From the NCBI GenBank assembly GCA_036186865.1, contig AP025043.1:28654528-28718527 (forward strand): 64,000 nucleotides of DNA, given 5' to 3'. Both the position numbers and the translations under genes were made by a program. Shown one piece after another: positions 33,608 to 44,256 of this stretch. Below the pieces are notes generated by a model. The model was not told the origin of the DNA. It did no database searches and saw only the letters and a program-made list of their open reading frames with translations. Source of the stretch: Eustoma russellianum. Taxonomy: Eukaryota > Streptophyta > Magnoliopsida > Gentianales > Gentianaceae. How positions within the stretch are numbered: the stretch's first letter is position 1; every line of letters begins with the position of its first letter.

Positions 33608-34354
33608 TCATGGTGATGACAAATTTAATACGACACTTTAAAAGGTTCTAAACCGAAAATTGTCGTATCGGGCGAATACCGAAACTTCGCCAACGTGTCA
33701 CGTACTTGCCATAAATAGATGGCCAGCCCCTACACTTCAAAAATGGCCACAAATTTCGTGGCTTACATGGTATGTGCAGCCATAAAATCATTGCATGTTG
33801 GCACACATAAATCACCCCACATTAAGGCCAAATTGTGGAGATTCCAATTTCAATTTTGTCACATGGTTTAGGCGCCGCTTTAAGATAATCCTAAGTGCTA
33901 AATATTAATGTTTAATTTATGTATATTATGTGTAACATAATATATATAACATGTGCAAAAAGTTAGAATTTAATTAGAGAAAAATCGGGTAATCGATAAA
34001 CGTCGAAAATTCGGTTTTCTACGTACATGACACATGGAACGTTTTTGACATATCATATAACATGTATCTAGACACTTTTTACATATTTCATACATCTCAA
34101 AGTGTTGTAGAAAATTCAATTAAGGGCTGATTGGAATATACCATGTGTGTATAATTAAATGTGCACTATTTTACAAAGTTTGCAAAAATAAAATTCAGCA
34201 CATGAACAACCATGTCACACGCCTATTCTAGCCTTGATGGAGCATATGTAGAGCTTTGTTGGCATATTGATTGGTCAAGAACAAAGCATGCAATGTTGGT
34301 GACTTAAAGAAAGGAGCTACAAAAGGTAACATTTCAAATCTTGTCACAATTGTG

Positions 34355-34710
34355 ACACATGCTGAAAATTCATCATGTGTGCTAAAGGCTGGCCGAATTT
34401 ATCCACTTTAATGAGCCATATTTTTTTGTCTTGAAACATATGGATAATTGAGAGATAATATGGAAGTGTTTTGAATATTCTATGGAAAAAATAAGGTGAT
34501 ATTTTCAAATATCACACATGCTGAAAATTTCAGCATGTGTGGATGAATGTAGGCCGATTTCTAGGCCTTATTGGTGAAAAATTTTTATTCCAAAATTGAT
34601 AAAGATGTCTTGTACTAAATGGTGATTGATTTCTTGGATTAAATCAAGATAAAATTGGCAATGTTTTGAATAAAAGGTGAATGTTACACATGCTGAAATT
34701 TCAGCATGTG
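34355..34710. repeat. Palindrome series in S3 U3
   Basis: Three copies of an ACATGCTGAAA/TTTCAGCATGT palindrome start at 34355, 34513 and 34687, spaced 158 and 174 bp. The second has perfect 14-bp arms around one base; the third is a perfect 24-bp palindrome. The first is preceded by the perfect palindrome TGTCACAATTGTGACA. The series repeats at 42503, 42661 and 42835 in the 3' LTR. Confidence 0.9.
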
Positions 34711-35139
34711 CAAGATGTGGTTATGGCCGAAATTTTCATGCCTTCTTGGAGTTATTTGCCTAGCTAATTTTGTGTGATGATCTTGTGAATTATGGTAATC
34801 ATTTTATGATGATTTTGACACATGTTTTAAGTGTTATTCTCAGATTTGTCTAGTCATCAAGTGATGACAACATCCAACCAATCAATGAGTGCCAAGTAAG
34901 CAAGAGCCTAATGATCATCCAATGAGAACATGCCAAGTAAGCAAAGAGATGTCACAATGATGCCATATACTCTTCCAAGGACTTAGAAGATAATTTTCAA
35001 GAAGGGAAGATCATCCAAGGGGCGGCCACAATGATAAAAAGAAGGAAGAGAGCAAAAACAAAAACAAGAACAAGCCTTGCAAATTTGAAAGATAAAAAAC
35101 GTTTTAGCCTTCTCTTCTACACTCTCCTTCTTTCTTCTC

Positions 35140-35147
35140 TATAAAAG
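35140..35147 (+). promoter_or_regulatory. Candidate TATA box in the S3 5' LTR
   Basis: TATAAAAG precedes a stem (GCCTATT/AATAGGC, 35148-35182). The 3' LTR and the L1b solo LTR read TCTAAAAG or CCTAAAAG here, so the box may be a chance change in this copy. Confidence 0.4.
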
Positions 35148-36107
35148 CCTATTGTACTTACATTCATATACTTGAATAGGCTTCATATAGTCCACCACAT
35201 ATTCTTTGTCATTGTAAAAGATTGATCAAGGTGTGATCACTCTTGCACTTGCAAGGTGGTGGTGTTCGTGACAATTGTATTCTCATACAAGGTTTGTAAA
35301 GGGTTGAAGTTGGTGCGTAACTCTATCAACCCTGTGGTAAGGTGTTCTTTGTGTTGTGTGTTTAGTGCGAACCGAAGAAGGTGTCCTCAAAGACTGGAGT
35401 ATGTTGTTTATAGCCGAACCTGTATAAAATTCTTGGTGTCATTTACTTTCAGCACTTATTTTCTGTTTCAGCACTGTTTATCGTTTTTAATCACGTTCAT
35501 AAAAATAGTAAACGAATTTCAAAAATTACGAAACTTTACAGAATCATAGCCACACGTCTTAAAGTTCTTTTGGCGTAAGTGTTAACCGTTTTGGACAAGT
35601 ATAAGTCATCCAAACGTCAAAAGTTCTGAGACTAGTGCAGTCTGATTTTCAGGCTTGCAAAGTTTGAGACTTTGATCGTATTTGACTAACTTACCAAAAG
35701 AATTTTTCAAAACTGTTTCAACCCATTTAAATAAAACTAATAAGGGGTTAGTCTTTAAATTTTCAAAGCATTTGGAGTTAAGGACAAATAGGAATTAATT
35801 TTTCAAAACAGACTACCAGTTTTGGCAGATTTGTGCAATCTGACCACCAACGATTTTTCAAGGGGTTAGAGTTGAATTTTAATCTGAAATTTTTAGGAGA
35901 TATTCAGAACATCTGAGGCTAAGTTCTCTCCAAATTTTAGAATTTTTGAAGACCTGCAACCTAGTTTTCAAAACGTTTTAAAACTGGTCCTGAAAACAGA
36001 AACTGTTTTCAGAAGCTGGGTTTTTGGTTCAAAACAATTTTAAAAACCATATTTTCCGCACCCACTATTCAACCCCCCTTCTAGTGGTGCCTTGCAGATC
36101 CTACAAG

Positions 36108-36120
36108 TGGTATCAGAGCC
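36108..36120 (+). other. Primer binding site of S3 (tRNA-iMet)
   Basis: TGGTATCAGAGCC lies two bases after the 5' LTR end. Confidence 0.9.
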
Positions 36121-36160
36121 AGGAACACTCACATCAAAAGGATCAAACGGTCTAAGTGAG

Positions 36161-38092
36161 ATGACAACCACAAACTTCAAAACCGAACAAGAAGGTATGT
36201 CTAGTCAAAGGCCTCCTCTCTTTGACAGTGAGTCTTTGATTCAATGGAAGTTAAAAATGAAACTTTTTCTTATGGCAATTGATATTGATCTTTGGTCAAT
36301 TATAGAAGACGGTCCAGTTGTTCCATCAAAGTTATCCACTGTAGATGGAGTCACACTAGAGGTCGTTAAGCCTAGACAAGAGTATACTAGTGAGGATAAC
36401 AAGAGACTAAGCATGAACGCTAGGGCTATGCAGTTACTTTTAAATGGGCTAAGTAAAAGTGAATCAAGCTATGTTTCAAATTGTTCTAGTGCTCAAGAAA
36501 TGTGGAGAATACTTGAAATGAAACATGAATGCACTAGTCAAGTAAAAGAGTCCAAGATCAATATGCTTATGTCCACACTCGAGTCATTTAAATTATTGCC
36601 TAATGAATCTATCATTGAAATGGTTCTTCGCTTGACTAACATTTACAATTCTCTTGAGTCTCTTGGCAAAGCCTTTACTATGCAGGAAAAGGTACAAAAG
36701 GTCTTGCAAAGCCTTCCATCCGAGTGGGACCCTAAGGTAACGGCAATAGAAGAAAGCAAAGAAACTAAGTCAATCAAGATGGAAGAATTAATTGGATCAC
36801 TTAAGGTTTATGAGAACAAACACACCATAAGGAAATCAGAATTATCAAAACAAGGTAAAGCTATTGCATTTAAATCAAATGAATACGTCTCTACTTCTTC
36901 CGATCACGTAGATGATAGTGATTCTGAATCAGATAACGATGACTTAATTTTATTGGCTAAAGGCTTAAGAAAATTCATGAAAAAGTCATTTAGAAACAAA
37001 ACTAAGGCTACTTCGACTAAAAGAAATAAGAACAAGACAAACGACAAGGATGTTAAGTGTTATGAATGCGGTAAACTTGGACATCTATCATATGACTGCC
37101 CTAATAAGGACAAGCAAACAAATAAATACCCTGACAAGGAACGAAACAAGAATAGACTCGTCTCAGAACCTAAGCAAAGGAAACGAGCTCTCAAAGCCTC
37201 CACTTGGAGTGATACATCGGATTCCGAGACTGAAACAGAAGAGGAGACTGCACAAGTGTGCTTTGTGTCCAAAGCATCAAACGAGGTATCATCTGACTCT
37301 GATTCTGACTCTGAGCCTTCTTATGATGATCTTTTTAGTCAGTACTTAGAATTGCATAAATTCACTAAGACTCTCGCGAAAGAAAAGAAGCGATTAATTG
37401 AAGACAAGAAACTGTTAGAATCTTCTAACGAGAATCTTGTCGCTCAATTTAACGATTCAAAAGAAGAGTCATCATGTATCATTACTGCATTAAAGACAAA
37501 GATCTCATCATTGACCACGCAAAATAATGAAATAAAATCCGAGATTTCAAGTTTGAAATCAAGGAATACAGACTTAGAGAAAATGATGAAACAGTTTGAT
37601 ACGGGATCTAACATGCTAGATCGTATTATCTTATCACAAAAGCATGATAGTGATAAAACAGGTTTAGGATACATTGAAACAAATGAAGTATCTATTAAAC
37701 CAACCAAATTTGTAGTGTCTAAGAAAGTAGACACCCCAAAACCAAATACGGCTTATAAGATGACGCAAAGACCCCCTCTCCCCTTATCTCGTCATACTTC
37801 TTCCTCATATCATGCAAAATACAATTTTGTGCCATATAGATATGAGAAGAAACAAGTGATGCATACACGACATTCATTTCATCCATCTAGATCACGCACT
37901 ACGTACACTAACACAAGGACATACCAAAAACGTCCTACATATAATGAGTATAAAGGAGTTCTTGGCCAAATTCCTAAAGTGCACTCACCACATGTCTACT
38001 ACATTGCACCTTCATCTACATTCTTACCATTTGCTAGACCAAGAAGGATCACCCAAGTATGGGTACCGAAAGGTACTTTTACTAAGAGGTGA
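36161..38092 (+). CDS. gag: S3 gag
   Basis: An open frame of about 643 codons from the first methionine after the primer site (MTTTNFKTEQ). The N-terminal half matches UBN2-type Copia Gag (LFDSESLIQWKLKMKLFL; later LPSEWDPKVTAIEESKE). A CCHC knuckle, CYECGKLGHLSYDC, is at residues 300-313 (37058-37099). Then follow an acidic Ser/Asp-rich segment and a long coiled-coil-like region (about residues 430-490), and a basic C-terminus ending in VWVPKGTFTKR, all in keeping with Sirevirus Gag. Unlike pol, it has no internal stop, although the element is otherwise decayed. It may still be translatable but the element cannot move on its own. Confidence 0.88.
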   Translation: MTTTNFKTEQEGMSSQRPPLFDSESLIQWKLKMKLFLMAIDIDLWSIIEDGPVVPSKLSTVDGVTLEVVKPRQEYTSEDNKRLSMNARAMQLLLNGLSKSESSYVSNCSSAQEMWRILEMKHECTSQVKESKINMLMSTLESFKLLPNESIIEMVLRLTNIYNSLESLGKAFTMQEKVQKVLQSLPSEWDPKVTAIEESKETKSIKMEELIGSLKVYENKHTIRKSELSKQGKAIAFKSNEYVSTSSDHVDDSDSESDNDDLILLAKGLRKFMKKSFRNKTKATSTKRNKNKTNDKDVKCYECGKLGHLSYDCPNKDKQTNKYPDKERNKNRLVSEPKQRKRALKASTWSDTSDSETETEEETAQVCFVSKASNEVSSDSDSDSEPSYDDLFSQYLELHKFTKTLAKEKKRLIEDKKLLESSNENLVAQFNDSKEESSCIITALKTKISSLTTQNNEIKSEISSLKSRNTDLEKMMKQFDTGSNMLDRIILSQKHDSDKTGLGYIETNEVSIKPTKFVVSKKVDTPKPNTAYKMTQRPPLPLSRHTSSSYHAKYNFVPYRYEKKQVMHTRHSFHPSRSRTTYTNTRTYQKRPTYNEYKGVLGQIPKVHSPHVYYIAPSSTFLPFARPRRITQVWVPKGTFTKR

Positions 38093-38147
38093 ATAACTAA
38101 CTTGTAAGGACCCAAAATTAAAAGGGTATCTAAATCATTTTTGCACA

Positions 38148-41100
38148 TTGCAGGGAACCCACACATCAAAAGATACATCAATCAAATGGTTCCTTGATAG
38201 TGGTTGCTCGAGGCACATGACGGGTGACCCGAGCCTATTCACGAAATTGAAGAAGGTCACAAAAGACGGATCCGTGACCTTTGGAGACAACAACGAAGGC
38301 AAGATCATCGGAAAAGGTACAATTGGAAACCCAAGCACTCTTCAAATCTCCAACGTCTTTTTGGTAAGCAACTTATCCTATAATCTTCTTAGCATTTCGC
38401 AATTCATTGACAATGGTTTTGATGTGTGTTTTACTCACCGATATTGCAATATAATAAATAAAAATGGAGAAACAGTCTTAAAAGGAAAACGGGAAGGAAA
38501 CATTTTTACGCTTTCTATGGATTATATATTAGACGCTAAGGTTAAATGTTTCATGTCAAATGAACCCAACGTAAATTTGTGGCATAGACGTTTAGGTCAT
38601 ATTGACTTTTCTACACTAGAAAAACTCCAACGAAAGAACCTAATACGAGGATTATCTACACTTGATTTAGACAACTTTCAGTTGTGTGAATCTTGTATAA
38701 AAGGCAAACAAACACGCGAGTCATTAAAACCCAAAAATGAAATAAGCATGACTAGAGTTTTAGAATTACTAGACATTGATTTATTTGGTCCTAGTCGAAC
38801 TACGAGTCTTGGTGGGCGTCACTATGCTTGTGTGATTGTTGATGATTTTTCTCGTTATACTTGGACTCTGTTTCTTGCACATAAGGATGGTAGTGCTATT
38901 GAAATTGCTAAACTGAGAAAACAACTTGAAAATCAATATGGCGTTAATGTGAGAAAGATAAGAAGCGATAGAGGTGGTGAATTTAAAAATTAGGACATGA
39001 TTTCATTTTGCGAAGAAAAAGGAATTAAGCACGAATTTTTGCCACCTAGAACTCCACAATTAAATGGAGTAGTAGAAAGAAAAAATAGGACATTACAAGA
39101 AATTGCTAGAACTATGTTATGCGAAAATAAATTGCCTAGATTTTTATGGGCGGAAGCCGTAAACTGTGCATGCTACATAATAAATCGTAAATAAGACGCC
39201 TTATGAGATATTAAATGATCGCATGCCTAAAATTGACTATTTTCGTGTGTTTGGATGCAATTGCTTTGTTTTAAATACAAAAGATAATTTAGATAAATTT
39301 GAATCCAAATCAATTGAATGCATCTTTGTTGGATATTCTGTGAATTCAAAAGCATATAGGTGTTATGATCCTCTCACTAGACAAATTCTAGAATCTATTC
39401 ATGTGAAATTTAATGAATTTGGTGAGATTGATAAAGATAAAGAATATGATGATGATTTTGAATTGAAACCCGTGTTGAATGATGATGGCACGTTTGATAT
39501 GCATGATACACTAGAAATGCATGATCACTTAGAAATGCATGAGAACATAGAAAATAATCAACCAAGATGGCATAGAGATCACCCACACGATCTCATCATA
39601 GGCGATATCACACACGGTGTGCATCCACGTAGAAGAATAAATCCAGAAGAAATAAATCAATTCCATGCTATGATTTCCGAAATTGAACCCAAAAATGTGC
39701 ATGATGCTTTGAGTGATTCTTCTTGGATTGATGCTATGCATGACGAACTTAATCAATTTGTTAGAAATGACGTATGAGATTTAGTGCCACGACCACAAGA
39801 TAAGACCATAATAGGCACAAAGTGGGTGTTTAGAAATAAAATGAATGAAGAAGGAAAAGTTGTTAGAAGTAAAGCTAGGCTTGTAGCACAAGGCTATAAT
39901 CAAGAAGGAATTGATTATGATGAAACATTTGCACCCGTAGCACGTTTAGAAGCTATACGACTTTTACTTGCCATTGCTTGCATGAAAGATTTTAAACTGT
40001 ATCAAATGAAAGTGAAGAGTGCATTCTTAAATGGATTTATACAAGAAGAGGTATACGTGAAACAACCACCCGGTTTTGAAGATTTGAATCATCCCGATCA
40101 CGTGTACAAACTAAAGAAGACACTATACGGACTAAAACAAGCACCTAGAGCATGGTATGATCGTTTTGCTACTTTCCTATTAGAAAATGGTTTTAAAGGA
40201 GGTACTATAGATAGTACATTATTTTTGAAACCAGACAAATCGGATTTACTTATTATTCAAATTTAGGTTGATGACATTATTTTTGGCTCTACTTCTCATA
40301 AACTTGTTGAAGATTTTGAAAAATTGCATGAAATCTGAATTTGAAATATCTATGGTTGGCGAATTGAACTACTTTCTTGGCTTGCAGATTAAACAAACGA
40401 GTAAAGACATCCACATAAGCCAAGCTAAATATATAAATGATATGATTAAAAAGTTCAATTTTGAGAATTTAAAACCATCTCTCACCCCTATGAGTGTCAC
40501 TACTAAATTAGATAAAGATGTACATGGTAAGGATTTTGATAATGCATTGTATAGATCTATGACTGGCTCCTTGTTATATCTTACTGCTAGTAGGCCTGAT
40601 ATCATGTTCAGTGTATGTATGTGTGCACGTTTTCAAAGTCAACCTAAGGTGTCTCACTTTAATGCGGTAAAAAGAATATTCCGATATATTAAGCACACAC
40701 CCACCTTAGGCATTTGGTATGATAAAGATTGTGACTTTAATTTGCATGCCTACATTGATGCTGATTATGGTGGATGTAAGATAGATAGGAAAAACACGAG
40801 TGGCACTTGCCAATTTATAGGAAACTCACTTATTTCAAGGTTTTCCAAAAGCAAGCAAGCGTAGCTTTATCCACTACTAAAGCTGAGTACAGGGCACTTA
40901 GTCTTTGTTGCACACAATTATTATGGATAAAACAACAACTTTCGGACTTTGGAATTACCGTAAATAAAATTCCTATATATTGTGATAGTATGAGTGCAAT
41001 CAACCTATCTAAGAACCCCGTACTATACTCTAAGGCCAAGCATATAGAAGTACGTTATCATTTTCTTCGTGATCACGTAAATAATGGTGACATTGTCATA

Positions 41101-41214
41101 GATCACGTACGCACAGAGGTAGAAGTAGTGGACATTTTTACTAAGGCCTTAAATCAAGCTACGTACGAAAATCTTCGTTCTAAATTAGACATGATTTATA
41201 CTGATTTGATTTGA
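38148..41214 (+). pseudogene. S3 pol (multiply broken)
   Basis: Copia order is clear: protease (WFLDSGCSRHMTGD), GAG-pre-integrase (LWHRRLGH), integrase (IDLFGPSR, RSDRGGEF, NGVVERKNR), RT, and RNase H (STTKAEYRALS, CDSMSAINL). Lesions seen: TAG at 38991-38993 in integrase; a small deletion with frame change near 39190; TGA at 39775-39777 where Trp is expected; TAG at 40264-40266 replacing the Tyr of the YVDD box; an extra base near 40327; a missing A near 40850. The first RT catalytic aspartate is also changed: S1 has QMDVKSAFLNG, S3 has Lys at 40009-40011. It is in a different frame from gag, which ends 55 nt before. Confidence 0.92.
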
Positions 41215-41257
41215 TTCTCTTTCCATATTTACATGCATATTTTGATTGACTTTTCAA

Positions 41258-41548
41258 AATAAAGGGGGAGAGAATGCATGATTTAAGGGGGAGAGAGAAA
41301 CTGATTGCATAAATCAAGGGGGAGCGATTTGAAATTTGAAATTTGAAATTCAAAATTCAAATTTATGCATAATTGAAGGGGAGCGATAAGATTTAAATCA
41401 TGAATGTAGGTTATTTTGAAAATCATCAAAAGGGGGAGCGGTTTGAAATTTGAAATTCAAAATTTGAATTTATGCATAATTGAAGGGGGAGCGATAAGAT
41501 TTAAATCATGAATTTAGGTTATTTTGAAAATCATCAAAAGGGGGAGAT
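41258..41548 (+). other. S3 multiple polypurine tracts with a 107-bp tandem duplication
   Basis: Seven AAGGGG(G)AG-type tracts lie between pol and the 3' LTR (about 41262, 41286, 41320, 41376, 41430, 41486 and 41539). The last, AAAAGGGGGAGATT, abuts the LTR. The stretch from 41361 repeats from 41468 with few changes, so a ~107-bp unit has duplicated. The spacer holds AT-rich direct and inverted repeats (GAAATTTGAAATT...). This is a strong Sirevirus mark. Confidence 0.85.
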
Positions 41549-41916
41549 TGTAGAGAAAAAGGGGTTTGAATGATTTCAAAATGCATGATTTAAATAACGT
41601 GTTACAAAGAAATGCATGACATATTTTATGACATAACACGTTGTTGCATAAGAGTTGCCTTATATAGTTCATATATAATGTTGTTGTACTAACGAGCCAA
41701 GAAGCTTTAAAGCTTATATCAAATGGCAAACATTTGTTGTGTTTGAACTATTTTCAGGTGCCAATATTAATGAACTAAACTAGTTCATTAAGTGAAGTAC
41801 TTAGTTAATTAAACTAAGTAGTTCATTAAAGGAAGAAATATTTGGAAAAGGCACAAAGGCAACAAGTTGAAGAAAAAAAAGTTCTCCATCTCCTCTCCAC
41901 ACATATTACACGCCAA

Positions 41917-41963
<47 letters not shown>

Positions 41964-44256
41964 GATTTTTTGAAAAAGGCACATATACATTTATTCCAAC
42001 GTACTACCGACACGTTATATATTTTACGTACGTACGTTAACGTCACACCACCATACTTAACTCATATTTATGAGTATATTCAGGTCTTATATCATATGAT
42101 ATAAGTCATGGTGATGACAAATTTAATACGACACATTAAAAGGTTCTAAATCGAAAATTGTCATATCGGACGAACACCGAAACTTCGCCAACGGGTCACA
42201 TACTTGCCATAAATAGATGGCCATCACCTACATTTCAAAAATGGCCACAAATTCGTGGCTTACATGGTACGTGTAGCCATAAAATCATTCCATGTTGGCA
42301 CACACAAATCACCCCACATTAAGGCCAAATTGTGGAGATTCCAATTTCAATTAACAACCATGTCACATGCCTATTCTAGCCTTGATGGAGCATATGTGGA
42401 GCTTTGTTGGCATCTTGATTGGTCAAGAACAAAGCATGCAATGTTGGTGACTTAAAGAAAGGAGCTACAAAAGGTAACATTTCAAATCTTGTCACAATTG
42501 TGACACATGCGGAAAATTCAGCATGTGTGCTAAAGGCTGGCCGAATTTATCCACTTTAATGAGCCATATTTTGTTGTCTTGAAACATCTGGATAATTGGG
42601 AGATAATTTGGAAGTGTTTTGAATATTCTATGGAAAAAATAAGGTGATATTTTCAGATATCACACATGCTGAAAATTTCAGCATGTGTGGATGAATGTAG
42701 GCCGATTTCTAGGCCTTATTGGTGACAAATTTTTATTGAAAAATTGATAAAGATGTCTTTTACTAAATGGTGATTGATTTCTTGGATTAAATCAAGATAA
42801 AATTGACAATGTTTTGAATAAAAGGTGAATGTTACACATGCTGAAATTTCAGCATGTGCAAGATGTGGTTATGGCCGAAATTTTCATGCCTTCTTGGAGT
42901 CATTTGCCTAGCTAATTTTGTGTGATGATCTTGTGAATTATGGTAATCATTTTATGATTATTTTGACACATGTTTTAAGTGTTATTCTCAGATTTGTCTA
43001 GTCATCAAGTGATGACAACATCCAACCAATCAATGAGTGTCAAGTAAGCAAGAGCTTAATGATCATCCAATTAGAACATGCCAAGTAAGCAAAGACATGT
43101 CACAATGATGCCATATACTCTTCCAAGGACTTAGAAGATAATTTTTAAGAAGGGAAGATCATCCAAGGGGGCGGCCACAATGATAAAAAGAAGGAAGAGA
43201 GCAAAAACAAAAACAAGAACAAGCCTTGCAAATTCGAAAGATCAAAAACGTTTTAGCCTTCTCTTCTACACTCTCCTTCTTTCTTCTCTCTAAAAGCCTA
43301 TTGTACTTACATTCATATACTTGAATAGGCTTCATATAGTCCACCACATATTCTTTATCGTTGTAAAAGATTAATCAAGGTGTGATCAATCTTGCACTTG
43401 CAAGGTGGTGGTGTTCGTGACAATTGTATTCTCATACAAGGTTTGTAAAGGGTTGGAGTTGGTGCGTAACTCCATCAACCCTGTGGTAAGGTGTTCTTTG
43501 TGTTGTGTGTTTAGTGCGAACCGAGGAAGGTGTCCTCGAAGACTGGAGTAGGTTGTTTATAACCGAACCAGTATAAAATTCTTGGTGTCATTTACTTTCA
43601 GCACTTATTTTCTGTTTTAGCACTATTTATCGTTTTTAACCACGTTCGTAAAAATAGTAAACAAATTTCAAAAATTACGAAACTTTCCAGAATCATAGAC
43701 ACACGTCTTAAGGTTCTTTTTGCGCAAGTTTCAACCCTTTTGGACAAGTATAAGTCATCCAAACGTCAAAAGTTCTGAGACTAGTGCAGTCTGATTTTTA
43801 GGCTTGCAAAGGTTGAGACTTTGATCGTATTTGACTAACTTCCCAAAAGCATTTTTCAAAACTGTTTCAACCCATTTAAATAAAACTAATAAGGGGTTAG
43901 TCTTTAAAGTTTCAGAGCATTTGGAGTTAAGGACAAATAGGAATTAATTTTTCAAAACAGACTGCCAGTTCTGGCAGATTTGTGCAATCTTACCACCAAC
44001 GATTTTTCAAGGGGTTAGAGGTTGAATTTTAATTTGAAATTTTTAGGAGATACTCAGAACATCTGATGCTCAGTTCTCGCCAAATTTCAGAATTTTTGAA
44101 GACCTGCAACCTAGATTTCAAAACGTTTTAAAACTGGTCCTGAAAACAGAAACTGTTTTCAGAAGTTGGATTTTTGGTTCAAACTAATTTTAAAAACCAC
44201 ATTTTCCGCACCCACTATTCAACCTTCCCTTCTAATGGTGCCTTGAAGATCCTACA
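41549..44256 (+). repeat. 3' LTR of S3
   Basis: 2708 bp from TGTAGAGAAAAAGG to ATCCTACA. It is shorter than the 5' LTR mainly through the 349-bp deletion noted there; the break is between CAATTTCAATT and AACAACCATG near 42352. It has a (TA)n run at 41917-41960. Confidence 0.92.

Larger units (their letters stand above)
33070..36105 (+). repeat. 5' LTR of S3
   Basis: 3036 bp from TGTAGAGAAAAAGG to CAGATCCTACA. It holds palindromes at 33588-33607, 34355-34380 (imperfect), 34513-34541 and 34687-34710, and a TATAAAAG at 35140-35147. The end motif CACTATTCAACCCCCC with TAGTG is shared with the other Sirevirus LTRs here. It contains 349 bp (33856-34204) missing from the 3' LTR. Confidence 0.92.
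33070..44256 (+). mobile_element. Sirevirus-like Copia element S3, decayed, inserted in L1a
   Basis: A plus-strand element of about 11.2 kb with long LTRs, primer site, gag, pol and repeated purine tracts. It splits LINE L1a. The flanks TCAAT (33065-33069) and TAAAT (44257-44261) are a target duplication with one mismatch. Pol has at least six disabling lesions, so it is much older than S1. No accessory ORF was found after its pol. Confidence 0.92.

Noticed and set aside
34350..34380. MITE ends or a tRNA-like fold at the S3 palindromes
   Set aside because: The palindromes are too short, repeat three times per LTR at fixed places in all copies, and have no target duplications.
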